Source of the DNA: Planctomycetota bacterium
GTDB taxonomy: Bacteria; Planctomycetota; Phycisphaerae; Sedimentisphaerales; Anaerobacaceae
DNA length: 34,538 bases
NCBI GenBank assembly: GCA_025459125.1
Contig: JALORE010000028.1
Location: forward strand, 1-34,538
Direction of reading: 5' to 3'
This document shows, piece by piece, positions 14,995 through 25,699 of the stretch. A program made the position numbers and the translations under genes. Below the pieces are notes generated by a model. That model had not been told where the DNA came from, did no database searches, and saw nothing but the letters and a program-made list of their open reading frames with translations. The stretch's first letter is position 1. Every line of letters begins with the position of its first letter.

Positions 14995-15111
14995 GGATTT
15001 ATGATGTATGATTTTTGATTTGTGATTGGGGGTCGCGCGGCGGCCAGTGCCGTCCTGCGGACCCTCTCTTCAAATCAAAAATCAAAAATCAAAAATCGTA
15101 AATCGTGAATT
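14995..15111. repeat. AT-rich hairpin element E
   Basis: The left arm is GGATTTATGATGTATGATTT then TTGATTTGTGATTGG. The right arm is CAAATCAAAAATCAAAAATC then AAAAATCGTAAATCGTG. An inner GC-rich stem (GGGTC...GACCC) is present. It begins 4 nt after the rpsR stop and ends shortly before the AAGG of rplI. Confidence 0.7.
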
Positions 15112-15127
15112 CCCAGGGGTAAGGACC

Positions 15128-15628
15128 ATGAAAGTATTGCTGTGTGACGATATCAAGAAGCTGGGATGGCTCGGCGACATCGTGGAGGTGAATGAGGGGT
15201 ATGCCCGCAATTACCTTCTGCCGCAGGGCCTGGCCAAGGTGGCGACGGAAGGCAACATCCGCGCCCTGGCGAAGGAGAAGGCCAAGCGCGCCGAGCAGCG
15301 GCTGCGGGAGCGCAAGCGGATCGAGAAGGCGGTCGAGGCGGTCGAAGGCGCCGAAGCGGTGCTGGCCGCCCGCGCCAACGAGCAGGGTGTGTTGTTCGGC
15401 TCGATCACGGAGGCGATGATCGCCGCCAACCTGCGGGCCCAGGGCTTCGAGGTGGCGGACGAAATCGTGAAGCTGCCCGAGCATATCAAGCAACTGGGCA
15501 CCCACAACGTGACCCTCCGTTTCGCCGACGATCTGACGGCCACGGTGCGTGTCGTGGTCGTTCCCGAGCAGGTGGAAGAGCCGCCGGCACAGGAACAGCC
15601 TGAGGCGCCCCAGGAGCAGGAGGCCTGA
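15128..15628 (+). CDS. rplI: 50S ribosomal protein bL9
   Basis: This 166-residue protein starts MKVLLCDDIKKLGWLGDIVE with the N-terminal RNA-binding domain (VNEGYARNYLLPQGLA, about 21-36). A long helix follows (about 40-75), then a C-terminal domain (LFGSITEAMIAANLRAQGFEV). The tail is a short Glu/Pro/Gln extension (VEEPPAQEQPEAPQEQEA). It is last in the conserved rpsF-ssb-rpsR-rplI group. The start at 15128 has AAGG 4 nt upstream; longer in-frame extensions run through hairpin element E. Confidence 0.95.
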   Translation: MKVLLCDDIKKLGWLGDIVEVNEGYARNYLLPQGLAKVATEGNIRALAKEKAKRAEQRLRERKRIEKAVEAVEGAEAVLAARANEQGVLFGSITEAMIAANLRAQGFEVADEIVKLPEHIKQLGTHNVTLRFADDLTATVRVVVVPEQVEEPPAQEQPEAPQEQEA

Positions 15629-16500
15629 GTCGGGTCTGAGGACGGAGGACGGAGGGCCGGCGACAGACCGTGTCGCGGTCCTCTGTCCCCCGTTCTTTCC
15701 TCCCGGCTTCCCGCTGAGCCGCTCAGAGGGTGCTTTAAGGGAAACGCCTATCCCCGGTACCTGCGGCCGGCCTGTCCCCCCGGCGACTTTCCCCCGCGCG
15801 ATCCTCTCATTTCCCATCTCCGTTCTCCCGGACGTCCCGGCCCCAGGACCGTTGCGGGTGCGGGCTCGGAGCGAATTCCGGACCGCCGCCCCGGTCGAGT
15901 CGGCCGGCCCCGCCGCCCAGCGGCAGGGTCTTGCTGCCTTGTCGTAAACCTCGATCCCACAATACGTTACCTTCGGCGTCTGGTGGCGCCGCCGGTGTCG
16001 GCCCTCCGTCGGCGAGGTGTGCTACTCCCGATCTCGTGACCCTCTGCCTTTCTGCGGATGGTCCTGGACAGCCTGCGGTTCAGCGTCCGGTTCAATCCCT
16101 GGCATGCGCGTCGGCCGGCCGGGGTCGTGACAGGCCGCCGGCGGAGCCGCAGAATCTGAGGTCGAGGGGGCACAATTCAGGATTTCCCCGACTGGTCATG
16201 CCAGGACCCCTGCCGTAGAGCAACGCTCAGGCCAAACGAGAGAACGAAGGTAGTGTTGGATTGTTGGAATGGCCTGTAAGGTCGAGGGGTGCTTCAGGAG
16301 AAAGCTTGGCTCGGCCGGGCACATTGAAAACCGAAGAGACTGTGAGCAGACACAGGGCTTCGGGTCGAAGGAGTCACAACCTTTCAAACCCTCCCTTGGA
16401 TCCGGCTTGCATTCCAAAATCAGGCCTCTCCTTTTGAGACGGCTGTCGCGGCGCTCGCGTCGACGACAGTGACAAAGCCATCCACAGGGCCTCCAACCAT

Positions 16501-16540
16501 AAGGCCGCACGTTGCACAGGCGTGCGGCCTTTTATATTTT
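16501..16540 (+). terminator. Rho-independent terminator, orphan
   Basis: AAGGCCGCACG (16501-16511) pairs perfectly with CGTGCGGCCTT (16521-16531) around a 9-nt loop, followed by TTATATTTT. It is the most convincing intrinsic terminator in the window and reads on the plus strand. No plus-strand gene lies within 850 bp upstream. Confidence 0.8.
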
Positions 16541-16591
16541 CAACGATCCGCTCCAAGGCCAAGCGGGGCTCCCGTCCCGAGCGAAGAGGAA

Positions 16592-16658
16592 AAGGGGACA
16601 TTCTACTTTTTCATCCTTTTCGCAGTCGGGGCTGACTGAAAAAGTAGAATGTCCCCTT
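16592..16658. repeat. REP-like 22-bp inverted repeat
   Basis: The left arm (16592-16613) has the core GGGGACATTCTACTTTTTCA. The right arm (16637-16658) is its exact complement with core TGAAAAAGTAGAATGTCCCC. The loop is 23 nt. I recall this GGGGACATTCTACTTTTT motif as a dispersed repeat near REP-associated (RAYT, IS200-like) transposases in other genomes, but cannot confirm it here. It lies 20 bp after the end of the cystathionine gene and could also stabilise or end that transcript. Confidence 0.65.
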
Positions 16659-16677
16659 CCCGCCGGCCGGCCCGGCC

Positions 16678-17833
16678 TTACATCTCCCGCAGCGCGTTCT
16701 CCAGATCGGCTCTCAAGTCCTGCACGTTCTCGATGCCCACGGACAGCCGGACCAGGGCGTCCGTGATCCCTCTCTTGCGCCGCTGCGATTCCGGCAGGGC
16801 GGCATGGGTCATCTGTGCCGGGTAGCTGACCAACGACTCGATCCCGCCCAGGCTTTCGGCCAGCAGAAAGAGCCTCAGGCCCGCGAGGAACCTCTCCACC
16901 GCGTGTCTGCCTCCCTTGAGTTCCAGGCTCAGCATTCCGCCGAAACCCCGCATCTGCCGCGCGGCAATCTCGTGCTGTCTCGTGCCGGCGAGGCCGGGAT
17001 AGTAGACGCGGGCGATCCGCTCGTGCGCCGACAGGAATTCGGCCAGGTACCTGACGTTCTTCTCATGCTCTCTCATGCGGACCGCCAGCGTCTTGAGACC
17101 GCGCAGCGTGAGCCAGCAATCCCACGGCCCCGGCACCGCTCCCGCGGCATTCTGGTAAAACTTGAGTTGGCCGCAGAGGCGGCTGTCATTTGTTGCCACG
17201 GCCCCGCCGATAACATCGCTGTGGCCGTTGATGTACTTGGTCGTGCTGTGCACCACGAGGTCCGCCCCCAGCCGCAGCGGGTTCTGGAAGTACGGGCTGG
17301 CAAACGTGTTGTCGACAGCCAGAAGCACATTCCGGGCGCGGGCGATTCCAGCCAGGCGGCCCAGGTCAACCACTTTGAGCAGCGGGTTCGTCGGGGTTTC
17401 CACCCAGATCAGCCGCGTCTCGGCCGTGATCGACCGCTCGAAAGACTCGGGATCGTCCACATCGGCGTACGTCGTGGCCAGGCCCCATTTCCCGAATACG
17501 CTCTCGGCGAGTCGATACGTGCCGCCGTAGAGGTCATCGCCCAGCACGATATGGGCTCCTTTCTCCAACAGCGAGAACACGGCCGCCGTCGCGGCGACAC
17601 CCGAGGCGAACGCCAGTCCGTGCCGGCCTCCCTCCAGCTCGGCCAGGCACCTCTCCAGGGCGGTCCGTGTCGGATTGCCGGTCCGGGAGTACTCGTAGCC
17701 TTGGTGTTTCCCGATCGCCACCTGCCTGGTACGTCGAGGTCTGGAACACCGGTACGATCAGGGCCCCGGTGGACGGGTCGGATTCCTGTCCGGCGTGGAT
17801 CGCGGTGGTAGGTCTTCTTGACCGAAAGAGCAT
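16678..17833 (-). pseudogene. Cystathionine gamma-synthase/lyase, frameshifted
   Basis: This PLP enzyme of the Cys/Met metabolism family is split by a +1 shift. The N-terminus ([20 protein letters not shown]...VPVFQTSTYQA, from ATG 17833) is in one frame. From about 17720 on, the frame IGKHQGYEYSRTGNPTR...ALREM continues to the stop. Removing one G in CAGGCAGGTGGCG restores a full-length product of about 384 aa. The downstream part keeps the PLP lysine in HSTTKYINGHSD, and FASGVAATAAVFSLL, VETPTNPLLKVVD and SLGGIESLVSYPAQMTHA. The role would be transsulfuration between cysteine and homocysteine. The lesion is either recent decay or a sequence error. Confidence 0.8.
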
Positions 17834-18441
17834 CCCGTACGTGCGCCACGGTGGAGCGGCGCTCCGGCAGGAATCCGTTCGCCATGATCCACTGGTCGGA
17901 GTAGATCTTGTCGATGTAGTTTCGGCCCGTGTCCGGCAGGAGGACGACAATATACGCGGGTTTCTCCAGCCGCCGGGCGAACTGCAGCGCGGCGGCCACG
18001 GCCGTGCCCGAAGAGCCCCCCCGCGAGGATGCCCTCCTCCCGGGCCAGGCGGTCCGCGGTCCCATTGTAGCTTTCAGACGAGTCCGGCGGCACCAAGGTG
18101 GGGGTAGTGACCACCTCGGCCCCGTAGGCCCGGAGCAGGTTGATCTTCTCCTGACTCATCTTGTCCGGGATGATGAAGATACAGCGGGAGCCCTTGATCG
18201 CCGCGACGAGAGCCAACCCCGCGCCGGTGTTGCCAGCGGTCGCCTCGATGATCGTGCCGCCCGGCCGGAGCCGCCCCTGCCGCTCGGTCGCCTCGACCAG
18301 GGCGATGGCGACGCGATCTTTCACGCTGCCGCCAGGATTGAGCATTTCCGTCTTCACCTACACGACCGATGGGAGACCGCGCGTGAGGTTGTTGAGCCGC
18401 ACCAGCGGCGTTCTCCCCACGGCCTTGAGGATGTTGTCCAA
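17800..18441 (-). pseudogene. Cystathionine beta-synthase/cysteine synthase-like gene, broken
   Basis: This PLP fold-type II enzyme is broken twice. From a TTG at about 18441 the frame reads LDNILKAVGRTPLVRLNNLT...PSVV, then hits a TAG (18358-18360) where homologues have an aromatic residue. It continues in frame with [15 protein letters not shown] and [14 protein letters not shown]7 run (18016-18022) then shifts the frame; six Cs would give [15 protein letters not shown] and go on to [20 protein letters not shown]. The C-terminal boundary is unclear because no stop is met near the start of the next gene. Placed between cysK and the gamma-synthase/lyase, it would make cystathionine in reverse transsulfuration. 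Confidence 0.75.
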
Positions 18442-18496
18442 TTCCCTTCCGATATCTCACCTTGTTCCGTCTCGCTTCCCTGCGTGGGGACGAGTG

Positions 18497-19426
18497 TTAC
18501 TGTTCCCGGAAGAGCCACGTGGACAGGTACCGTTCCCCGGTATCCGGGAGGACCACCACCATCAGTTTGCCCTGGTTCTCCGGTCGTCGTGCGACTTGCA
18601 GGGCCGCCCAACAGGCCGCGCCGCTGGAGATGCCGACGAGAATCCCTTCGAGCTTGGCCAACTGGCGGGCGGTTTGGCCCGCATCATCATCCCGGACCCG
18701 GACTACCTCGTCGATGATCCCGGTATTGAGGACCTGCGGAACGAACCCGGCGCCGATCCCCTGGATCTTGTGCGCGCCGGGCGGTCCGCCCGACAGGATC
18801 GGCGAGTTGTCCGGCTCGACCGCGACGGCGCGGAACGTCTCTTTCTTGCGCTTGATCACCTCGGCGACGCCCGTGATAGTCCCGCCGGTGCCGACGCCGG
18901 CGACGAGGATGTCCACCGCGCCGTCCGTGTCGTCCCAGATTTCTTGCGCCGTGGTCCGGCGGTGGATCTCGGGATTCGCGGGGTTGGAAAACTGCTGCAG
19001 GATGACGCCGCCGGGCGTGGCCGCGGCCAACTCCTCAGCCTTGCGGACCGCCCCTTTCATGCCCTCGGGCCCCGGTGTCAGCACCAACTCGGCCCCAAAG
19101 ATCTGCAGGAGCTGGCGGCGCTCGAGGCTCATGGTCTCGGGCATGGTCAGGATCAGCCGGTAGCCCTTGGCCGCCGCGACGAAGGCCAGGGCAATGCCCG
19201 TATTGCCGCTCGTCGGCTCGACGATCACGGAATCCCGGTGCAGGACCCCGCGTTTTTCGGCATCCTCGATCATGGCGGCGCCGATCCGGTCCTTCGCGCT
19301 GGACAGGGGATTGAAGGATTCGAGTTTGGCCACCACCGTGGCGGCGGTGCCCGCCGCGATCCTCTGGAGCTGCACCAACGGCGTGTGGCCGATCGTGGCG
19401 GTGATATCGTGAAAGATCCGTTTCAT
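18497..19426 (-). CDS. cysK: Cysteine synthase A
   Basis: This 309-residue PLP enzyme condenses O-acetylserine with sulfide to cysteine. The PLP lysine is K45 in [25 protein letters not shown] is the substrate loop, [14 protein letters not shown] binds phosphate, and [14 protein letters not shown] closes the C-terminus. SSAKDR is a mild variant of the usual SVKDR. Length is normal. AAAGGAAGAA precedes the ATG. It lies between metY and the damaged beta-synthase gene on the same strand, with a 171-bp gap to metY in which I see nothing definite. Confidence 0.95.
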   Translation of the reverse strand: MKRIFHDITATIGHTPLVQLQRIAAGTAATVVAKLESFNPLSSAKDRIGAAMIEDAEKRGVLHRDSVIVEPTSGNTGIALAFVAAAKGYRLILTMPETMSLERRQLLQIFGAELVLTPGPEGMKGAVRKAEELAAATPGGVILQQFSNPANPEIHRRTTAQEIWDDTDGAVDILVAGVGTGGTITGVAEVIKRKKETFRAVAVEPDNSPILSGGPPGAHKIQGIGAGFVPQVLNTGIIDEVVRVRDDDAGQTARQLAKLEGILVGISSGAACWAALQVARRPENQGKLMVVVLPDTGERYLSTWLFREQ

Positions 19427-19597
19427 GACAGGTTCTTCCTTTCTTCGTCGGACGCAGGTGCGGGGCGCTCTGCCGGCTGTCCGGGCGGCGTCGTCCAGCG
19501 CGGCTGGGCGATGGTCCCATACCGATGGGCAAGACCATCGCCAAGGTCTTCCGCCTTGACGAGGCCACCCGGACCGATTCTGACGGTGTCTCTGCGA

Positions 19598-21634
<2,037 letters not shown>

Positions 21635-21704
21635 TGGTTCGGCCCTGCTTCACAGGAGCTGTCACCCGCGGCGCCGGCCGGGACGACTGATTGAAAATCC
21701 TATC

Positions 21705-21726
21705 ATTCCTATAGTATTCCTATAGT
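21705..21726. repeat. Tandem 11-bp repeat upstream of DUF3034 remnant
   Basis: Two perfect head-to-tail copies of ATTCCTATAGT (21705-21715, 21716-21726) are followed by a partial ATAG. On the minus strand this reads as overlapping TATACT and TACTAT hexamers. The 11-bp period equals about one helical turn, so it may be a regulator-binding site or a promoter; its copy number may also be unstable. Confidence 0.45.
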
Positions 21727-21749
21727 ATAGCAGCGCCGGACGCGTCCCG

Positions 21750-21938
21750 TCAAGCACAATTCCAAAAAAAATCTGCGGGTCTGGTCTCACGTTCGGCATA
21801 AGTCCGGAGCTTTGCCTGAACCAAAGTATTAGGAACAGCTATATTGACGGGCAGGGTTCCTTCGACTATCGTGGCAAGGCTTGTTTCTGCGGCAAGCTGC
21901 CTCGGGTGATTACGTGGGTCTATACTCTCGAAAGACAT
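21750..21938 (-). CDS. Hypothetical 62-residue protein
   Basis: The frame [29 protein letters not shown]... ends in [15 protein letters not shown]. The composition is protein-like and I recognise no family. Codon use (ATA, ACT, CCT, TTT) is far lower in third-position GC than in every neighbour, which would fit an acquired gene or a chance frame in AT-richer DNA. Its ATG lies 4 bp from the divergent aspS start, so the two would share overlapping 5' regions. No ribosome-binding site is clear. Low confidence. Confidence 0.35.
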   Translation of the reverse strand: MSFESIDPRNHPRQLAAETSLATIVEGTLPVNIAVPNTLVQAKLRTYAERETRPADFFWNCA

Positions 21939-21942
21939 CAAT

Positions 21943-23754
21943 ATGCTCAAGCGGACGCACAGTTGCGGCGAACTCCGGCTGACCGATGCCGGCAAAAAGG
22001 TGATTCTGGCCGGTTGGGTTCAGTCCTATCGGGACCACGGAAATCTCGTGTTCTTCGACGTGCGCGACCGTGAGGGGCTGACACAGTTGGTGTTCGACCC
22101 GGAGGTCCGGCCGGAGGCGCACCGGCTCGCCCGGACGATCCGCTGCGAGTGGGTCATCATCGCCGGCGGCACGGTTCGCCCGCGCGGGGAAGGCCTGGAG
22201 AACCCCAAGCTGGCCACCGGGCAGATCGAAGTGATCGTGGACCAGTTGGACGTTCTCAACATGGCCCGGACGCCGCCGTTCGAGATCGACGGCGACAACA
22301 AGACCAACGAGGAAACCCGGCTCGTCTACCGCTACATCGACTTGCGCCGGCCCGAAATGCAGCAGCGGCTTCGCACCCGTCATCGCGTGACCACCCTCGT
22401 CCGCAAATACTTCGATGAAAACGGCTTCTGGGAGATCGAGACCCCCATGCTCGGCAAGAGCACGCCCGAGGGGGCGCGGGATTTCCTGGTGCCCAGCCGG
22501 CTGGTCAGGAACAGCTTCTACGCCCTGCCGCAGTCGCCGCAGTTGTTCAAGCAGATCCTGATGGTCAGCGGCATGGACAAGTACTTCCAGATCGTCCGCT
22601 GCTTCCGTGACGAGGACCCGCGCGCCGACCGGCAGGCCGAGTTTACCCAGATCGACGTCGAAATGAGCTTTGTTGACAGCAACGACGTCATTCCCATCTG
22701 CGAGAAGCTGGTCGCACGGATCTGGAAGGAAATGTTGGGTGTCGACGTACAACTGCCGATCCGCCGGATGACGTACGCGGAGGCGATGGCAGACTACGGC
22801 ATCGACCGCCCGGACCTGCGGTTTGGCCTGAAACTCAAGGACATCTCCGACCTGGCCCGCCAGAGCACGTTCAAGGTGTTCACTTCGACCGTCGCCGCCG
22901 GCGGCGTCGTCAAAGGCCTGTGCGCTCCCGCCGGCGACATGATCTCGCGGGCCGATATCGAGAAATCGCTCACCGGGCTCGTCATGGACTACGGGGCCAA
23001 AGGCCTCTCCTGGGGCAAGGTCAAGATGGAAGGCCCGACCCCCACCTTCATCGGCGGCCTCGGCAAGTTCTTCACGCCCGAGCAGCAGAAGCAGTTGGCA
23101 CAACGTTTCGAGGCCCAGGACGGTGACGTGATCCTGCTCGTGGCCGACAAGGAAGCGCAGGCCAACAAGGCCCTGGCGCCGCTGCGCAACCGGCTGGGCC
23201 GGGACCTGAAGCTCTACGACCCGGGTCGCTTCGAATTCGTCTGGGTCGTCGACTTCCCGCTGTTCGAGTGGAACGAGGACGAGAAGCGGTGCGACTCCGT
23301 GCATCACCCGTTCACGGCACCGGTCCCGGAGGACCTGCTCAAACTGGAGACCGACCCTCTTCACGTCCGGTCTCAGGCCTACGACATCGTTCTCAACGGC
23401 AACGAGATCGGCGGCGGCAGCATCCGTATTCACCGGCCCGAGGTGCAGCAGAAGGTCTTCGACCTGCTCAACATCACGCGCGAGCAGGCCGAGTCACGCT
23501 TCGGCTTCTTCCTCAAGGCCCTGGATTACGGCACCCCGCCGCACGGCGGCATCGCCTTCGGCCTGGACCGGCTCACCATGCTCCTGACCGGCACCGACAA
23601 CATCCGCGACGTGATCGCGTTCCCCAAGACGCAGAAAGGCCAATGCCTGATGACCGGCGCGCCGAGCGAAGTGGATCAGAAACAGCTCGACGAGCTGAAC
23701 TTGCGGACGCAGAAGCACCTCCACGCCGAAGAGCCGCCGCCGGCGCAGGCCTGA
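21943..23754 (+). CDS. aspS: Aspartyl-tRNA synthetase
   Basis: This 603-residue class II synthetase has bacterial-type domain order. The N-terminal OB anticodon-binding domain comes first ([38 protein letters not shown]). Motif 2 [23 protein letters not shown] follows, with flipping-type [10 protein letters not shown] before it. A GAD insertion domain spans about 290-410, and motif 3 is [15 protein letters not shown] near 540. Length matches bacterial AspRS. A TATACT at 21921-21926 is a likely -10, but there is no convincing -35 and no strong ribosome-binding site before the ATG at 21943. Whether it also charges tRNA-Asn cannot be decided here. Confidence 0.96.
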   Translation: MLKRTHSCGELRLTDAGKKVILAGWVQSYRDHGNLVFFDVRDREGLTQLVFDPEVRPEAHRLARTIRCEWVIIAGGTVRPRGEGLENPKLATGQIEVIVDQLDVLNMARTPPFEIDGDNKTNEETRLVYRYIDLRRPEMQQRLRTRHRVTTLVRKYFDENGFWEIETPMLGKSTPEGARDFLVPSRLVRNSFYALPQSPQLFKQILMVSGMDKYFQIVRCFRDEDPRADRQAEFTQIDVEMSFVDSNDVIPICEKLVARIWKEMLGVDVQLPIRRMTYAEAMADYGIDRPDLRFGLKLKDISDLARQSTFKVFTSTVAAGGVVKGLCAPAGDMISRADIEKSLTGLVMDYGAKGLSWGKVKMEGPTPTFIGGLGKFFTPEQQKQLAQRFEAQDGDVILLVADKEAQANKALAPLRNRLGRDLKLYDPGRFEFVWVVDFPLFEWNEDEKRCDSVHHPFTAPVPEDLLKLETDPLHVRSQAYDIVLNGNEIGGGSIRIHRPEVQQKVFDLLNITREQAESRFGFFLKALDYGTPPHGGIAFGLDRLTMLLTGTDNIRDVIAFPKTQKGQCLMTGAPSEVDQKQLDELNLRTQKHLHAEEPPPAQA

Positions 23755-23773
23755 GAGGGTGGGTGAGAAGTGG

Positions 23774-23827
23774 CACGGGCATCCGGCCCGTGAGTTCTTG
23801 TGGTATCGGCATCCTGCCCGACACGGG
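23774..23827. repeat. Compound GGGCATCC-type hairpin repeat
   Basis: CACGGGC-ATCCG-GCCCGTG (23774-23792) is a perfect 7-bp hairpin. It is followed by TCGGC-ATCCT-GCCCGA (23806-23821). CCCGTG of the first can also pair with CACGGG at 23822-23827. It lies in the aspS-histidine kinase gap. The repeated GGC-ATCC-(G/T)GCC form looks like a dispersed palindromic repeat. Confidence 0.5.
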
Positions 23828-23866
23828 ACTCCCCTGCCTCCCCCCCGCCCCCTCCGCATCTTGCGA

Positions 23867-23894
23867 TTGAAAAAGTCGGTCTTTCGGGTATCAT
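23867..23894 (+). promoter_or_regulatory. Promoter of the histidine kinase gene
   Basis: TTGAAA (23867-23872), a 16-bp spacer and TATCAT (23889-23894) form a good sigma-70-type promoter. They lie 38 nt before the kinase ATG. This would give the kinase and the S9 peptidase gene behind it their own transcript, separate from aspS. Confidence 0.6.
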
Positions 23895-23932
23895 AGAGGG
23901 TTGGGCCGGCTCTGGCCCGCGATGGATACCTG

Positions 23933-25696
23933 ATGATCGCCAAGATAGTCCAACGCATGCTACGGTTGCTGCACCTGCACCCGCTTTCTCTCGCCGAGAA
24001 GTGCCGGATCATGTTTGGTGCGGCGGTGTTGTCCAGCCTGGCGATCGCCCTGCTGATCCCGTACATCTGGATGCGCCAGCTCACCGGCAAAGTCCTGTTG
24101 GACACCAATAACGCCAAAGCGGGCTGGCTGCTGCGCTCGCACTTCCAACCGGCAGCCTCGGGCGGGATCAAGCTGCCGGAGCTGAACGACCAGGGTGCGG
24201 CCCGGGATCCCAATACCGGCAGCCTCGTCTGGATTCGCTTTCGCAAGGAGCCGCAGAAGGACGAGCGGGCGCCGTTGAGCGGTGTCCATAAGAAGCTGCT
24301 GGACAGCGTCCAGGCGGACAGCGGGCGCGACGAGGCCCTGTCCCTGCGCAAGGTTGACGGCGTCTGGCAGAGCGACTACGTGCGCCTGTTTCGGGCGACG
24401 GAGGGCTGCGTGAGCTGCCACAATCCCCAGGGTTCCGCGGCGGCGTTCTCGCTGAACGAGGCGGTCGGCGCGGTGTTCGTGCAGTCCCGCGGCATCGGCG
24501 GCGAGTTGAGCAAGATGAAGTTCATGAACCGCATCTGGACCTTCATGGCGGGCCTGATCGGCGCCACCGGCGCCATGATCGCGTTCTATTGGATCACGCA
24601 GCGGGTGATTCTGCGGCCGATCCGCCAGTTGCGGGCCCTGGCCAACAACGTCGCCGAGGGCAACCTGGACATCCGCAGCTCCATCGCCACGGCGGACGAG
24701 TACGAGAAGCTCGCCGAGGCGTTCAACCACATGCTCGACCACCTGCAGGCCGCCCAGGAGGAGCTGCGCCAGGCCAACCGCCAGCTCGACGCCAAGATCA
24801 TCGAGTTGTCCCAGAGCAACATCGAGCTGTTCAAAGCCAACAAGCTCAAGAGCGAATTTCTGGCGAACATGTCCCATGAGTTCCGCACACCCCTGAACGC
24901 GATTCTGGGGTTCGCCCAGGTGCTGCGCGAGAAGCCCAGCCTGCTCAAGCGGGAGAAGGGTCAGCGCTACGCGGAGAACATCATCACCAGCGGCAACCGC
25001 CTGCTGGGCATGATCAACGACCTGCTGGATCTGGCCAAGACGCAGGCCGGCCGGATGGAGCTGCACGTCGAGCAGGCCTCGATCTCCCAGATCTGCGAGT
25101 CCACCGTCTCGTCGTTCGCGCTGCTGGCCCGCAAGAAGAAGATCCGGATCTACCTCGAGATCAGCCCGGATGTGCCGCTGATCACGACCGACGCCGGCAA
25201 GGTGCAGCAGATCCTGTACAACTTCCTGAGCAATGCGGTGAAATTCACGCCGGTCAAGGGCCGGATCGACGTCCTGGCCTCGATGCCGGATGACAAGACG
25301 GTGCGGATCGCGATCAGCGACACCGGCTGCGGCATCGCCCCGGAAGACCAGGAGCTGATCTTCGAGCAGTTCCGCCAGGCGGATGGCTCGCTGACGCGCG
25401 AAGCGCCGGGCAGCGGCCTGGGCCTGGCCATCAGCCGCGAGCTGGCCGGCATGCTGGCCGGCTCGGTCGGCGTGCGCAGCCAGGTCGGCATCGGCTCGAC
25501 GTTCTGGCTCGATCTGCCGGTCACCCTGCGATCTTCGGAGACGGCCCCCGGCTCCAGACCCGCCGCGCTGACGTCCCGGATCGAGGATTTCCGGGCCCGC
25601 CGAGGTCCCTCGGTAACCCCGAAATCCGAAGTTGCCCAGGGTTCCCCGGCACCGAGTTCCGCGTTCGGGGGGCCCAGCGCCGAATTAAAGGACTGA
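23933..25696 (+). CDS. Sensor histidine kinase with periplasmic haem-c motif (Tll0287/DUF3365-like)
   Basis: This 587-residue membrane kinase has a transmembrane segment at about 27-47 (IMFGAAVLSSLAIALLIPYIW). A periplasmic domain follows (about 50-195) holding C159-V-S-C162-H163, a CxxCH covalent haem-binding motif, as in DUF3365/Tll0287-like domains. The second membrane helix is about 200-222, then HAMP (VILRPIRQLRALANNVAEG), a coiled coil, HisKA with phospho-acceptor H315 (MSHEFRTPLN), and HATPase_c (NFLSNAVKFTPV, DTGCGI, GSGLGLAIS). A disordered Pro/Ser-rich tail covers about 540-587. It probably senses redox or gas state. No response regulator is adjacent. The S9 peptidase gene starts 3 bp downstream. 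Confidence 0.9.
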   Translation: MIAKIVQRMLRLLHLHPLSLAEKCRIMFGAAVLSSLAIALLIPYIWMRQLTGKVLLDTNNAKAGWLLRSHFQPAASGGIKLPELNDQGAARDPNTGSLVWIRFRKEPQKDERAPLSGVHKKLLDSVQADSGRDEALSLRKVDGVWQSDYVRLFRATEGCVSCHNPQGSAAAFSLNEAVGAVFVQSRGIGGELSKMKFMNRIWTFMAGLIGATGAMIAFYWITQRVILRPIRQLRALANNVAEGNLDIRSSIATADEYEKLAEAFNHMLDHLQAAQEELRQANRQLDAKIIELSQSNIELFKANKLKSEFLANMSHEFRTPLNAILGFAQVLREKPSLLKREKGQRYAENIITSGNRLLGMINDLLDLAKTQAGRMELHVEQASISQICESTVSSFALLARKKKIRIYLEISPDVPLITTDAGKVQQILYNFLSNAVKFTPVKGRIDVLASMPDDKTVRIAISDTGCGIAPEDQELIFEQFRQADGSLTREAPGSGLGLAISRELAGMLAGSVGVRSQVGIGSTFWLDLPVTLRSSETAPGSRPAALTSRIEDFRARRGPSVTPKSEVAQGSPAPSSAFGGPSAELKD

Positions 25697-25699
25697 TTC

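Larger units (their letters stand above)
15629..16677. other. 1-kb gene-free region after rplI
   Basis: No frame here looks like protein. The first 600 bp are GC-rich with only weak imperfect hairpins. A clear plus-strand terminator sits at 16501-16540, about 870 bp after rplI, and a REP-like inverted repeat at 16592-16658. The 16.2-16.5 kb part, which has several small stems including CTGTCG/CGACAG at about 16442-16469, may be an uncharacterised non-coding transcript ending at that terminator. I could not match it to tmRNA, RNase P, SRP or 6S RNA. Confidence 0.5.

Noticed and set aside
15549..15947. Possible 132-codon protein after rplI
   Set aside because: It overlaps the rplI end in another frame, is Arg/Pro-rich without any motif, and lacks a ribosome-binding site.
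18016..18022. Programmed frameshift at the C7 run
   Set aside because: A nonsense codon in the same gene and a separate shift in the next gene make ordinary decay or sequence error more likely.
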